Source of the DNA: Gossypium raimondii
Taxonomy: Eukaryota; Streptophyta; Magnoliopsida; Malvales; Malvaceae
Length of the DNA: 64,000 nucleotides
Direction: 5' to 3'
Assembly: GCF_025698545.1 (NCBI RefSeq)
Contig: NC_068569.1
Location: 744,001-808,000 of the forward strand
In this document: positions 1 through 12,197 of the stretch, piece after piece
Position numbering within the stretch: position 1 is the stretch's first letter
Layout of the letters: every line of letters starts with the position of its first letter
Notes under the pieces: model-generated
What the model saw: only the letters and a program-made list of their open reading frames with translations
Database searches by the model: none
Told to the model about the DNA's origin: nothing
Translations under genes and position numbers: made by a program

Positions 1-153
1 GAAGTGAATTCCGGACTCGACTTCAATCGATTGCATAACTGTCTCCACCAATGTAGTCTCATTGCAATCGAGCTCAAACGAATGTCCGTTTTCAGCTATA
101 TGAACCAAAAGCTTCCCATCAGGAATCAGATTATGTGTAATACTTGAGCTCAT
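1..153 (-). CDS. ATG11: Autophagy-related protein 11 (ATG11), first coding exon, partial
   Basis: Seen: an open frame of 51 codons runs from an ATG at 153 to the window edge. It contains a GKLLVHIAENGHSFELDC stretch followed by an ETTLVE segment. Known: this is the conserved start of plant ATG11, which begins with a ubiquitin-like region and goes on to a long coiled-coil scaffold of over 1100 residues. ATG11 links the ATG1/ATG13 kinase complex to autophagosome membranes and supports selective autophagy, including mitophagy. Only about 4% of the protein is present. The start is chosen because family members begin with the same Met-Ser-rich residues, and the sequence upstream does not continue the frame. 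A purine-rich AG ending just before the ATG would fit a 5'-leader intron acceptor (inference). Confidence 0.85.
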   Translation of the reverse strand, partial: MSSSITHNLIPDGKLLVHIAENGHSFELDCNETTLVETVMQSIEVESGIHF

Positions 154-953
154 CTTTTCTTCAGCTCCCCAGAAACTACAATGTAAATCCCAAACAAACC
201 GCTCAAAATTCAATGTCTTGGCAAACTAACCCACACAGAAATGGGGAGAATTTACCAAAATCTCAGCCCTTAATGATAAAATCCTTAAATTTTCACCAAA
301 TATACACGAATAAACCAGCGAAAGCCTTCAGGATATGTCAAACCAATAAAATCCCCAAATTTAACGTTAAATCATTCTCAAAACCCTTAAATCGAAACAG
401 ACACACCAGAAAATTTCTTTAAAAACGCCGAAACTCAACAGACCCAGCAAATATAATGCCACCAAAACCCTGATTCTCGTCAGCCCACCACCAAATACAA
501 TAAATTAATACAGACCCAAAAATATCAACCTTCGAAATCTTCAGATAATCCTCCAAATATCCCTTTTTGTTTAACAGAAAATAATAATAAAAACCTCCGA
601 CCCAGAAAAAATCACAGAAAAAAAAAGGCTTGGAATAAGAAAGAAAGAGAAAAATAAAAAAACCCAGAATCTGCGAGCAAACGAAATCAAAGGCGAATAC
701 GTATAGAGAAGGGATCGTGTTTTTCTTTAGGGTTGAAAACAAAGATTCTCTCCACGAAACCCTTCCGATATACCCCCTTTAAATTTTTTTTTTAATATTT
801 ATGTCTTCTTCTTTGGCTTTTTTTTTTTTCTTTATAATGGGAAAAATCACAGAGAAGCTTCAGCGGGAAGTGACAATGAACGACGTTAGCAGAAGAGCTC
901 TCTTTGTTTCTTCTTTATCTCTCTCTACTTGGAAAAACGCATCACAAAATCAA
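154..953 (-). promoter_or_regulatory. Probable leader and promoter of ATG11
   Basis: This stretch has no convincing coding frame. On the minus strand it is pyrimidine-rich near the gene, with CTT/TCT tracts around 580-660 and 780-950 as often seen in plant 5' leaders and leader introns. No clear TATA element could be assigned. The open frames at 144-422 and 419-742 have low-complexity composition and no family resemblance. Confidence 0.4.
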
Positions 954-3900
954 AAAAGCTAATCAACTTTTATAATTTAATTTAATCAAATTGTAGCATT
1001 TATTTGTTAATTTTGAGTAATTATTTTTTCATTAATGGAACTAAACTTTTTTTCATAGTTGGATACTTGGAATTGGATTTGGCATGATAAGTACTAATTT
1101 AACAGCAAAACTATTTTTCTTTTATTTTCGTTTTTAGTTGAAAAAAACTAATTACTTGGTGGAAAATATTATTAGTATGAGTATTATTTCCTTTTAAAAT
1201 CTAAATAAATTTAGATTATATTCAAATTTCATGATATCTATCATTGAATGGATTTATATTATCGGAATACAATTTGAACTTTTCTTGACGATTCCAATAT
1301 CTCGGCCCGATAGACTTGGTCCGTACAAAAAAGAGTTTGCACGGAAGTTTTAAAATTCATTTTATGATTAATTTTAATTGGAAAAATAATATTTATTTAA
1401 ATTTAATTTATACCAAGATAATTATATTTATAAAAATTAATATAATCAAAATAATATTTAGTTGAACAGGAAAATATAAAAATTAAAATTTATTTTTATT
1501 TTTGATTTGAATTATACTAGATTATGAAAGACTCGTTAACAGAATTATATAATAATTATATTTATAATAAATTTATATAATTAACAAATGAAGTTTATTT
1601 GGATGGCAAAATACTACCCAATTAATTTATGGCAAAAAATCAATTAGAATCAACCACTCTCTAACGGATCAATTATTCTTGATACCATTTTAACTCTAAT
1701 TATTTTAATTTTCCTGATAATTTTAAGGTTCAGAGTTAATACTATAATTTAGAATTTAAGGTGTAAAATTTGGAGTTTTAAGTTTCATGATTTTAGGGTT
1801 GGAGTTGAGTTTTAATATATTTTTAAAAAAATAAGCGTTTAGGATATTTTGTTTGTATAGTAATTAGAGTTGAAAGTTAATGAGAATTAATTTGATGTCA
1901 CACATATTATTAATGGATGCTTAAAAATGAATCTAAATCTGAACTAAACTCCAATATTAATATAAAAATATAGTAACAAAATAGACTTTTAATTCTCAAA
2001 TTATATCCCCAAACTGATGTATTTATAATCAATCATATCTCATCATTAGCAGCGCTACTACTTTCTACTTATCCATCTTTGCAAAATCATTGCTTTCTTT
2101 ATCTAAACAAACTTATATTCACTTCAAATACTAAACATTTTACAAAAGAAGAAAAAATAAATAAAAAATAAAAAAGAAATTGAAGGATTTAGATGGACAA
2201 AATGGTGAAGCAGTCATTGTTTTAAGCTCCAAATGGGGTAGACAATGAAAATGGCAAGGATTTTGCTTTTTAGTAACATTATCTTGAATTGGTAAAACAA
2301 AGTAGAGCCACGTCTCAACCATGCTTACTGGTTTTTTATTTCTTTTCACATTGTTAACATTAAAGCCACAATTTTAGTGAAGGTGATTTCTGAATTTTAG
2401 GCTAGCTATTTCTTGGCAACTTCCATATCTACCCCACTTAGCTATAGGCAGAGGCTGCTTTTGTTATTTTCCGATATGCAATGCTTTGCATGTGTCTCAA
2501 TTTTATTCAAAGTCAATTCCATGAAAATTCTACATTTAATTTATTAAATCATATCACTTTTACATGTGTAAATTTAATTAACTTTTACAACTCAAATTAC
2601 ATGAATAATAAATCGATGTAAATAATTTTGTGTCCCTAACCATTTTGAAAATGTATAAATTGATCTCTTTTTAAAATTAACCCAATTCAAAAACTTTCAA
2701 ATTGAGTTAGAATGATAGCAGTTTGAATTTTTTTCACTTTATTCAACTTAATTCAATCAAGTGCTCACCCTTAAACATTATATTTAAGTCCCTTATTAAA
2801 TTTTGTCATGAATCAACTTTATATTCACTCGCTTGATAAATAACTAAAAACTTTTATACATAAAAATTACAAATATTTTATTTTTTATATTTTATATGAA
2901 ACTAAAAGAAACAATTTAAAATTTAAAAAATCCCCAAAAATATAACACTAAAATCCTAAAACTCAATATTATCATTCTAACCGATGAAATTTAAATACAT
3001 GTATGTCAGAAAAAATTTTCGTGTGTCATAATTATATATAAATGGAGATTGTACCATTGTGCAGGACCGGTATTAGCTACCCAACTCAAGACTTTGTGGT
3101 CCTTCATTGATTGGTTTCATATCTGGTGAAAAGATTAATTCCTACCCAAAAACAAAAAATAAGCATGTGGGATTTTCTCAGGGGATCCAAAAATCATGTG
3201 AATTCATTTTACACTTGATTAATGACAATAAATAATAAAAATAATGTCCACTTTTCAGGCTACGAATGAGATCTGTGGATGCGGTTTTCGTGTGGAGAGG
3301 GAAAAGTTAATATTTTATTTGAGTTTCGATTTCATTAGTAGATGCATGTATCTCATATTCCAGAGCTTTCTTTTTCGAAATTAAAGTTTAATAATCTTGA
3401 TTTTGAATTTAATTTAACGATTATTATTTGATAGTATAATTTTTTAAAGATATATGTCGAGATTAAAATTCTATTGATGATGTGTGAAATATTTTTAATT
3501 TATTTTATTTAAATTTGAAAAATATCTTTTTATTACGGATAAAATAAATTTTAAATGTTGTTTTGTTAATTGTTGGGATAAAGTTTAAAATTATACAAAT
3601 ATTAATATTATTTTCGATATAAGTATATATATAAAAATAATTATATTTATCAAATATAAAATAAATTAATATATTTATTTGAATATGTGAATTCAAATCA
3701 CAATCACTATTTCACATATTCATTCAAATCGCAATCAAAATTTATAAATATTAAATTACTCTTAAAATTAAAATTAATATTTACCATTCACTTAATTTGC
3801 AAAAATTTTATGAGAAAAGTAAAGATGCAACAATCATGTAAAAGGTGAAGTATAATAATAACGTGTATTGATTTCAATGTGGTAAAGGTGGAAAGAATGA

Positions 3901-4825
3901 TTCCACCAACTTTTGTTTTGGTAAAATCATTGACAAAGAATTAGTAATAGAAAAAAGACTTAAACTAAATCATATCATATAGTTTAGTATATTAATCAAT
4001 CATATGGGGGCTCTGTGTTGGAGAAATGACTTTGTCTACTTTAGATTTACGTGTGGATAGTATCTCATCTTTCTTGTGTTTGTGAATTTTATCACATTGA
4101 TTATTTAAACTTAAAATTTTCACATATATATTAATTTCGTTATTAAATTTTAATTATCTTTTATGTTGGGTTATTTTCAATTTGATATTATTAGAACTTA
4201 TTTTGGAAACGAAATTGGATTGGGTCGGCTTCCGTAGATGCTTGTGAATTAAAAAAAAGGAGAGGCAAAGGCAGACAGAGCACATGGGGGGAGCTGCAAG
4301 AGCAACTGCAAAATAAGAGGGTGATGTGTCAGCATCAGGCAGTTTGAAGGTTTGATTCCAAGGACCACTCAGACAGTGTGCTTGGGATTAGGGTTAAATA
4401 GAAAGAGCAGCAATTATTAATGGCAGCCTCACGTGTTTCTCCTGCTTAGAGTTAGAATCTCCTTGGATCACAAGCTGCCCTTATTTCTCCCTTTCTCCTC
4501 CTGCTTTCCTCTCTGCCACTGAGTCTATCTGGGATAAAACTTGACTTAATCATTCAACTCGTTTCATTTACGTATATTTATTTATTTATTTTTATCACAA
4601 GCATTGAAATTTAATTTTAAATGTTGAATTATATTTAATTACACATTTTAGTTTTTAATATATGGTTCTAGATTTTATGAATAGTTATAATATATATATA
4701 AATCTTTGAATACTTGGTACGGTAAAAATATGAATCACAAAACTCAAAATAAAATAAAAATTCCATATTTATTTATTTTAAGAGCTTTTAAATAAATACG
4801 TCACATAATCTATTTAATAAAGAAT
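954..4825. other. AT-rich intergenic spacer
   Basis: Nearly 4 kb of very AT-rich DNA lies between ATG11 and the first MITE. No frame shows conserved protein character. The small frames at 2140-2349 and 3505-3696 are low-complexity. The only compositional change is a GC-richer patch at 4240-4560, listed separately. Confidence 0.6.
4240..4560 (+). other. GC-richer island with a potential long-stem RNA fold; identity unknown
   Basis: About 320 bp stand out by base composition in an otherwise AT-rich spacer. Two segments, 4338-4364 and 4460-4480, are imperfect inverted copies: about 20 pairs in blocks of 9, 4 and 7, with one 5-6-nt and one 1-nt bulge, and a loop near 95 nt. A G-box-like CACGTG lies at 4431-4436. 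No protein frame is apparent and I do not recognise a known microRNA. It could be a noncoding-RNA exon, a distal regulatory region or a fossil transposon end. Confidence 0.25.
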
Positions 4826-5176
4826 GGTTAAAATCTATCATAGCTCCTCTACTCTTCTCAAATTTTAGAATTTAGTCTTTTACTTTTAAAATTTTACTTT
4901 TTAAAATTTAAATTCAAATCTAATTGTTAATATTATTAATTTTTTGTTAAATTTATTGACGTGATAGTTTGAAATAAAAAATACTTACTTAATAACAATG
5001 TAATTAAAAACAAAGTTTATAATAAAATTGATTTTAACAAAATAATTATTATTATTATCAGTTAGATTTAAATTTTGAAATATAAAAAAACAAATGATTA
5101 GATTCTTAAAATAAAAATATAAAACTAAATTTTAAATTTAAGAAAAATATAAACACCTATAACATATTTTAATAAG
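4826..5176. mobile_element. MITE with about 130-bp imperfect terminal inverted repeats
   Basis: The left segment (GGTTAAAATCTATCATAGC onward) reappears inverted at the right end around 5040-5176, so about 130 bp at each end can pair. The internal part resembles the element at 21737-22017, showing a repeated family. The element is short, AT-rich and has no coding capacity. Superfamily is uncertain because I could not fix a target duplication. Confidence 0.6.
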
Positions 5177-6232
5177 AATAACCTACATAATATTCTCTCT
5201 GTATATTAATAGAATCGAGCAAAAATGTATGATTACAATACTGAGATTTTCGTTAAAAGAAAGAAAGAAATAGTGGAGATTTCAAAGGAGTGATAGATTA
5301 CGATTCCAAAATCAAATAAATAAAATCTCTACGATTTTTAATAAAGTTTGTAGTTATTTTAACGCTTTTTGGGTACACCAAAATCGTTGAATTTCTTTAA
5401 AACCTTCAAAAACGAAAACGAAGGATTACAAAGGAAATGATTGAATAAGACAGCAACTTGACAAGTGTGAGCCTACAAGAATGATTGTATTTAACATATT
5501 TACATTTTCTATGAGAAATAGGATAAGAATTGATGTTTGAAATAAAATAAAATAAAAAAGAGAAATTTCTGTGTTGAGTTTACATTAGTTACGTAAAAAT
5601 GTGAATCTAAAATATGATATATCGCGAGTATTGATTGTTTGGTTTTGGACGGCGAATTAAAATAGCATTAAAGTCAGAATCAATCCAGCATCTATGGAGG
5701 GAGGGGGAACTCAATTTTTATTCCTTTCAATACAAACATCATTACATATTTTTTTTAAAATAGTTTGAACCATTTGTATTTTTAAATATAAAGAGAGAAA
5801 TTCATAATAATTTACAAGTTTTGGCTCAATTTCTCATAAAAAGGAAACGAAGCCTTTGCTTTTCTTATGCAAAAAGGAATAGGGTCTGTAGGAATAGGTG
5901 CTTTTGTAGGAGGAAGTTTATAAAGTAAAGCAATGAAAAATATTAATTATGCCTCCAAACCTTTGGCTTAAACTTTAAGCAAAACAAAAACAAATCATAT
6001 TACTACCCTTTAATAGTTTTGGATGAAATATGATAAAAATAATTAACTTCATATAACCCAATAAAATATGTGGCTATATTTTTCGAAATAGTTTAATTTT
6101 ATATAATATTTTAAAAATGAAAATATCCATACAAGATATATCACCAATAAGGTTATTAATGTGACTAAATAATTATTTACTAAATGTTACGAAAATTTGA
6201 ATCCTATATTTATTTATTGTTAGTAAATGTAT
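5177..6232. other. AT-rich spacer, nothing recognisable
   Basis: No conserved frame, RNA gene or clear repeat was seen. A purine tract (GGAGGGAGGGGGAA) sits near 5696-5709. Confidence 0.5.
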
Positions 6233-6537
6233 TATAGAGACCTTTATACTAAAAGTTAAATTGTATTTTTTTCGTTTATAAAAATAAATAAATTTATCTT
6301 TTCGTTAGATCTCAAAACAAATTGATCATTTCTATTAAAATTGGCATAATAGATAAAATAACTAGATAGTTACACGCAATGTGTCTCATTTTAAGGTACA
6401 AAACCAATTTTTAATAGCAAAATGTATGAAATTTTAATTGAAAGATCAATTTACTTTTTTATCTAACGTAGAAAAATCAATTTGCCTATTTTTTTGTGTA
6501 AATGGGATAAAATACAATCTAACTCCTAATACAGAGT
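6233..6537. mobile_element. MITE of about 305 bp with long inverted ends
   Basis: The 5' end reads TATAGAGACCTTTATAC and leads into a segment with TTAAATTGTATTTTTT. The reverse complement of the 3' end (CTCTGTATTAGGAGTTAGA, then TTGTATTTTATCCC) matches it. Further inward, AAATTGATC and CGTTAGAT blocks also pair. Both arms together cover most of the element. I recall this as a very common Malvaceae-type MITE (memory, not a search). It has no coding capacity. Confidence 0.7.
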
Positions 6538-6929
6538 CGTCATGTTAAACTTACCTTTATTGTTATATGCTATGTTGCAAAATAGTATATGTCGCGATGT
6601 AAGGCATTGTTTTCAAGCTAACAACAGTACCAGCAAAAAAAGGCATTAGTTGTTCATTAGTTGATAATACTGCGTACTTACAAGCCTACAGGCTACTTTC
6701 AGTGCAAAAATACAAATGGATTTTATAGTCTTTCAAAAAATCAAAGGACCATAACCTCTAAACCTTGAAACAAATCAAATCTGTAAACCCATTTGTATTC
6801 ACTTTCCTATGCATTCAAGAGTCAAATGATTTCTTACAGTGTGGTTAGAGATGGCATAGGATCGGTGCTTGTCTAAATCCTCCAAACATCTTGTCCTTTA
6901 ATTGCTTGAAACTATGACGCTAGCTAAGT
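6538..6929 (-). other. 3' flank of the RRM gene
   Basis: This lies immediately downstream of the stop codon at 6930-6932 on the minus strand and probably includes the 3' UTR. No other feature was seen. Confidence 0.4.
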
Positions 6930-9900
6930 TCATAATTCTGCATCAATATGTTCTACTGTCTCTGTGCTTTTATGGCTTTTATCATGAGCATCATACACGT
7001 AGTTCATTTGCTGAGGTACATTCGGGTCATGAGAGTGTTTTTGTTTGAAGATAGCATTCCTCTGTCTGCCATATTGAGAGTGGGTTGGCTTCACTGTTAC
7101 CTTTCCTGCTTTTCTTACCTGAATGAAATAGCAGCAACAGCAGCAGTAATAATGCTAGAGAGACTAAATGCCTCATTTGGTTACTAGTGTACGGAGGAAA
7201 AAGCTTATTTATTACATTATGTATTACAATAGTTAGACATGAAATAAAGAATAATTGTACAAATTTAAACTGAATTTTCTTACTAACCCATATGATCCTG
7301 GAAAAGAAGTTTGTCCCATTCAAAGCCAATGCCTTGTCCACTGACTCCTTGTTGGCAAAGGTAATGTATGCAGACCTGGTGAGCCAACGTCATGTTTAAT
7401 CAGCCCGCAAAATACATGATAAAGTGTGGAATGCAACACAATATCTCAGGTGACATTCGTACCATTTTTGTGCGATGGTTGATGTGTCGGTCAACTTAAT
7501 AACTCTGTTAATGGATCCACACTTGGAAAAGTAAGATCTCAGAGCATCTTGAGTGGCTGCAACATGAACCTAAAGTTTTTTTAACCACAAGGAATTATTC
7601 CCATAAATGTTTCAGATTTAACAGTAGCAAGTTTAAAAATAGTTCCCACATAGGACATTAGAGACAGAGTCACTGCTGTTGCAGGTGAATTTACAGTGTT
7701 AATTGTACTCTGGTTAATAGAGCTACCTTGATGAGAGCAATCAAATGATAGGAATGCATGGATTTGACTTAAAACTATATCAATAGAGTTATTATATTTC
7801 TCGATTTTATGGATATAAGAAGCTGATAAAGACGACGCTGACAATCAAGATGTGATAAAATAACATAATGCATATAATACAAGTATTCAGTTGTTTTATG
7901 TAATACTACAACTCAAATCAGTCCTAGGAATCGGCTATACTGACAAGTTTTTATTAAAAAGGATAGAATAAGGAATGGTAATTGGCATTCTATTATAAAC
8001 TTTGACAGTATGAAGCCTCTAAGTCACTATGATCATAACAGAAGAATCAGTCGGCCAATCCTCCCTTCCAATTCAAATTCATCCAAGATTAAATGAAAAC
8101 GAAAACCAAATGTATGATTGAAGTTTCAAATACCTTTAGGTGCCTGTCAAATCATTCTGGAAAGGAATAAATTACACAAAGAACATATAAGGTAAATCTA
8201 TAATAAATTCTTTTTTCCTTGGCAGAACAGGGAAATCTTCAAACTGTAAACGATGAGAAATCCTCAAGCATAATGCCCACATTCATGTTAAAAGAAGAAA
8301 CAACCCACCACAGTGCTTTCCTAAGCACTAATATCACACAAGTGAAGGAAAAAGAAATTGTAGCAGCAACCAAACAAAACTACATTTCAAGGTAAAAGAT
8401 GTTTGACTCAGAAGTGATTCATCTCACCCACATTTGTAACAAATACTGTCCTCGACTCAACCCCTTCCTTAAGCGGATCAACTGAACCTGAAATAGCCCA
8501 ATTTGACATTATTGAGGCTGGGAAAAAGTCTCCCACATACAAAATTTCACATAAAAACAACTCAGCCAAGCCACAGGCCATGAACAAAACAACTTGATTC
8601 CAATTTAAGAGACTCCAGAAAGAATTTATAGAAAATTCAGGGAAATTTCTTAAGCAAAGATAACTGTACTCATCAAAAAGCATCTCACCTGAAATAATCT
8701 TACCGGAGCTAGAGGATAAGGCATGATACCTATCCTTGTTCCGTGGCATTGATTTTAGCATGCAAATTTCTCTTTCAAGTTTCTGTAATCTTAATTTCAT
8801 ATCAACCAATTGCTGCACAAGTCAAAAACTTAAGCATGTTAATTAAGCAAACTCGACTCAAATTGAACTTCATGAAAGCAACTGATGTTTTTGCCAAGCA
8901 GGTATTTCCTTACAGCTTTGACAGGCCTAACTCCTCCAGTTTCTGCTGGAAAAGCACCAACAGATATCAGTGTCTGAGTAGATTCTCGAGCTTCCACACC
9001 CAACTTCTCTTGAGAAGTTTTTTCTGGTCTATATCTTAATGATGCATCCAAGCCTGATTTCAAGCTTTTATTGCAACTTTTTGATTCATACAAAGCATCA
9101 CTCTTTTTCAACATCAAAGTGTGTTTTTCAGGATGTCTTGTAAATGTTCTGGACATTTCTTCTTCATGGTCCTGAGTATCTGAAGTGGTAGGAGAAATAG
9201 GAATGAAATCATTTAATTGCCTCTTTCTACCACCATTGGTTCTATAGGTATTCACGTTATAGTATCGTGACGGATTTTGGTTGACTTTGCCATCTTGAAC
9301 AGTAGGAATCAATGTAGTTTGGCCAAACCCCAGGGACTTCTGTTCCGACATGGGCCTCTTTATATTTTCATTCACTTGAACATTCACAGAAGTGTCATTC
9401 TCATCCAGCTTTCCCAATCTATCCCAAACATTACCATGTGTGCTTCGATTGGTTCCATTCTGATGAAAGATGGCATCAGCTGCCCTGGAAAAGAGCCTCC
9501 TCCCACCAACATTGGTCACCTGAGGACGCTTGAAAAGTGGGCTTTCTGCATAGAAAACAGATTCAAGCTTTCAGGTTAAATTTATACAGACGAAATCCAA
9601 TAACAAGTTTTTGGGTGAAGTGTACTATCTTCTACAGAAAATCTTATAAAATACTTATTTATCTGATACAATAGTAAAACTTAGAGAGTCATTTTAAATC
9701 ATTATGATTACCACTATCAGGGAGTGGATATCATATATAAATCAATGCAGACCAATAACAGGGGAAAATACACCCTTGATAGTTGATATAAAATAATTCA
9801 CTATATGCATTAACGATCAAACCCCACCGTATTTAAAATACACATACGCCAACAGGACAGAGCATTGAACAAGTTATAATTAACAAACATTTAAGATTTG

Positions 9901-10865
9901 ATATTCGTGGAAAGTAGTTTGCTTTTGGATCAATGAGAAGGCATACATACATACATACATACATACATACATACATACATACATACATACATACATGTGG
10001 TGTTCCAAAAGATCCAAGTTTCAGTAATTAGACAGAGATAATAGCTAACAAATAAATAAAAATGATTAAGAAAGGCTTACTACATTGCACATTTTGCTCA
10101 TATGAAAGCACGACTTCAGCAGATGGCTTCGTTTTAAATGAACAACCATTTAGGGACCTATCTTGATTATTCTCAAAAGCTCTTAAGTTTTCATTAGATT
10201 TACCATAAAATGTCGAAGCATACTCATTCGTTTCCTCATCCAAAGTGGTAGAGAAGACCGGAAACCGGCAATGAGGAACTGATCCTGGTCCAGATTTTTG
10301 TGACTGCTTATCGGCAGAAGCATCATCAACATCAGAGGAACTTGGACGAGTAGTGTTCTCCAAATCGGAGGAGCTCTTACTTGCATTACAATCATTAGAA
10401 CCTTCTGATAAAACATCCCATAGCCTAAACAAAAAGAAAATATTCATCGTTGGAAGCAACAAATTTCAATGAAACGAAAAGAAAACTGGAGAAGAAACAT
10501 GATAAAGTTACCAAGATACAAACTCAGTGGTAGTATCACCAAGAAACGGTTCCAACTCAGAGTTTGCTTCAGACTGAGACTTACCGTTAGAAACAAGCAC
10601 GACAACATATTCCTGAAACAATAAAATTTACCAAATTTCAATGAATGCTATGAAGCCAAACAATGGTGAAAGAAAAGAAAGGGAGTTATAATATATATAT
10701 AAAAAGAAACGTAGTTACAGTGAGGACTTGGATGCTATCGGAAGTGTAATTAAAACGGCGAAGCAAATGAAGAAGCTTTTTGGAAACAGAAGATCTGGGA
10801 ATGGAGTTAGACGCCGTTATTAAAGGTGTTCGTTTCTTGAAATGGTTGATGTTTTCTTTGGTCAT
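6930..10865 (-). CDS. PWI/Nab2-like N-terminal domain plus PABPN1-like RRM protein (595 aa)
   Basis: Nine exons on the minus strand: 10865-10719, 10612-10512, 10424-10081, 9545-8914, 8812-8689, 8487-8432, 7569-7463, 7375-7288, 7118-6930. They join into one open frame of 595 codons plus TGA. Residues about 25-80 form a helical region (KKLLHLLRRF, EYVVVLVSNGKSQSEA, FVSWLWDVL) like the PWI/Nab2-type fold. Residues 90-400 are low-complexity and charged. Residues 461-537 form an RRM with RNP2 VFVTNV (464-469) and RNP1 SAYITF (505-510), closest in my recollection to PABPN1-type RRMs. Inference: a nuclear poly(A)-RNA-binding factor in mRNA 3'-end processing or export. The donor at 8431 is the weak GTGGGT; the frame and the VHVAAT motif support it. 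Domain assignment is firm for the RRM and moderate for the N-terminus. The function in plants is not known to me. Confidence 0.8.
9942..9996. repeat. (CATA)n microsatellite in an intron
   Basis: About 13-14 uninterrupted CATA units lie in the intron between exons 3 and 4 of the RRM gene. An uninterrupted array of this length is likely to vary between individuals. Confidence 0.95.
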
Positions 10866-12197
10866 TTTCCTTTATTTTCAGTGTTTCTTGAGAAACGACT
10901 ACGAGAGAGTTGTACATAAGGACAGTGTGCTAGTGTCGATGGAAGGCACCGATTCGTTTCATTGTGTGCACGGGCTTCATTTTCACTTTATTTTCTTCTC
11001 TCTCTTTTTTTGACATTTTCCTTCTCAAAATCTGAAAAAAAAAGAAAAGAAAAAAAAGCACGCGCTCATTTCTGTTTCCAATTCATACTCGAATCGTAAC
11101 ATTGGCGGTCAAAGAGAGAATAATAGTTTAGATTTCGATTATATAACTATATACTACGATTATTGTACAAATAAATGTTAACATAAAAGTAATATATATA
11201 CAGCATATAATACAATCTTTAAATTACTTTAAATATAATTAAAAGCTTCAAGATTTTATTTTATTTTGCTTGTTTGGTTTGCCATGTTTAGCTTCTTTTT
11301 TAGCCATGTATGGGTTCATTGTGCCCGTTTGAATTATTTAGATGACTGAAAAGTTCTTTATTTAATTCTTCTATAGTTATATCTAACAAAGCATTGCAAA
11401 TAAATCCCTTTATGATGCAAAATGTAATTCTTAAAAGTTCCAAATTTAATCAACTTATGTGAATATCTTAATTACTTCCAATAAGTTTAAACTTAGAATA
11501 TTTTGTTCCATAAACCATTTATATTCTCTAATAAACAAATTGCAAAATGAAAGATCAAGCCACTCCTTGATAGTTTCTTCACCAAATTCGAATTATTAGT
11601 TTTTTATAATAAAAATCATGATTTTAAACATTAAATAATGAAAAAAAAAAAAAGAGAGAAGATCAATTTCATTAAGATGGGGGATTTTAAGGTTACATAG
11701 GTTGCTCTGATCATCAGGACATATTATTATTACTCAACGAGTGCTCCATTGCTACAACAAATACAAACATGAAATAAATAAAACAATTGCCTTGCTTACA
11801 TTATTTCAAAAAAAAAAAAAAGAAGACGTCTTCTGTTGTCCTGATGATTAGCTTCTGCAGCAGAAAAAAAGTTCGCTGCGATGTATTTCGTATTTCGCAT
11901 CGCTCTCACTTCCCAGTAAGGCAACAAGCATCAATCTATGTCCTAACACACTTCCATGTAAGCAGAAACCATGTTTCTGTAAATCTCAGCCGTGGCAAGG
12001 GATGTCCACAATCTAGATTAGAACTAACTGGAAAAAGCAGGAAGCAGTGTGGCCTTGGTTTCCCGAGTTTCGGTTGAGTCCCACATGGATTTTCTCCTTA
12101 GTCCTCAATGAAACTTTGTTGATTCTCAAGGGCAAAAGAATGTACAAGCTAGCACTGTTTCTGCAAATGATATAAAAATGTTGTTTTGCTCGGAGAA
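10866..12197. other. Spacer between RPOT3 3' end and the RRM-gene promoter
   Basis: This holds the 3' UTR of RPOT3 (next to 12197) and the upstream region of the RRM gene (next to 10866). An A/T-homopolymer-rich stretch covers 11030-11060 and 11640-11660. The frame at 11787-12077 has no family resemblance and lies in probable 3' UTR sequence. Confidence 0.5.

Noticed and set aside
144-422. 92-codon frame on the plus strand opposite ATG11
   Set aside because: It overlaps the ATG11 start on the other strand, and its composition follows the AT-rich leader with no family resemblance.
4431-4456. Resemblance to a miR164 arm (CACGTGTTTCTCCTGC)
   Set aside because: Only partial match and no pairing partner for it at the expected distance.
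8743-9039. Plus-strand frame within the RRM gene
   Set aside because: It is a shadow of minus-strand exons that join into a 595-codon frame with a clear RRM.
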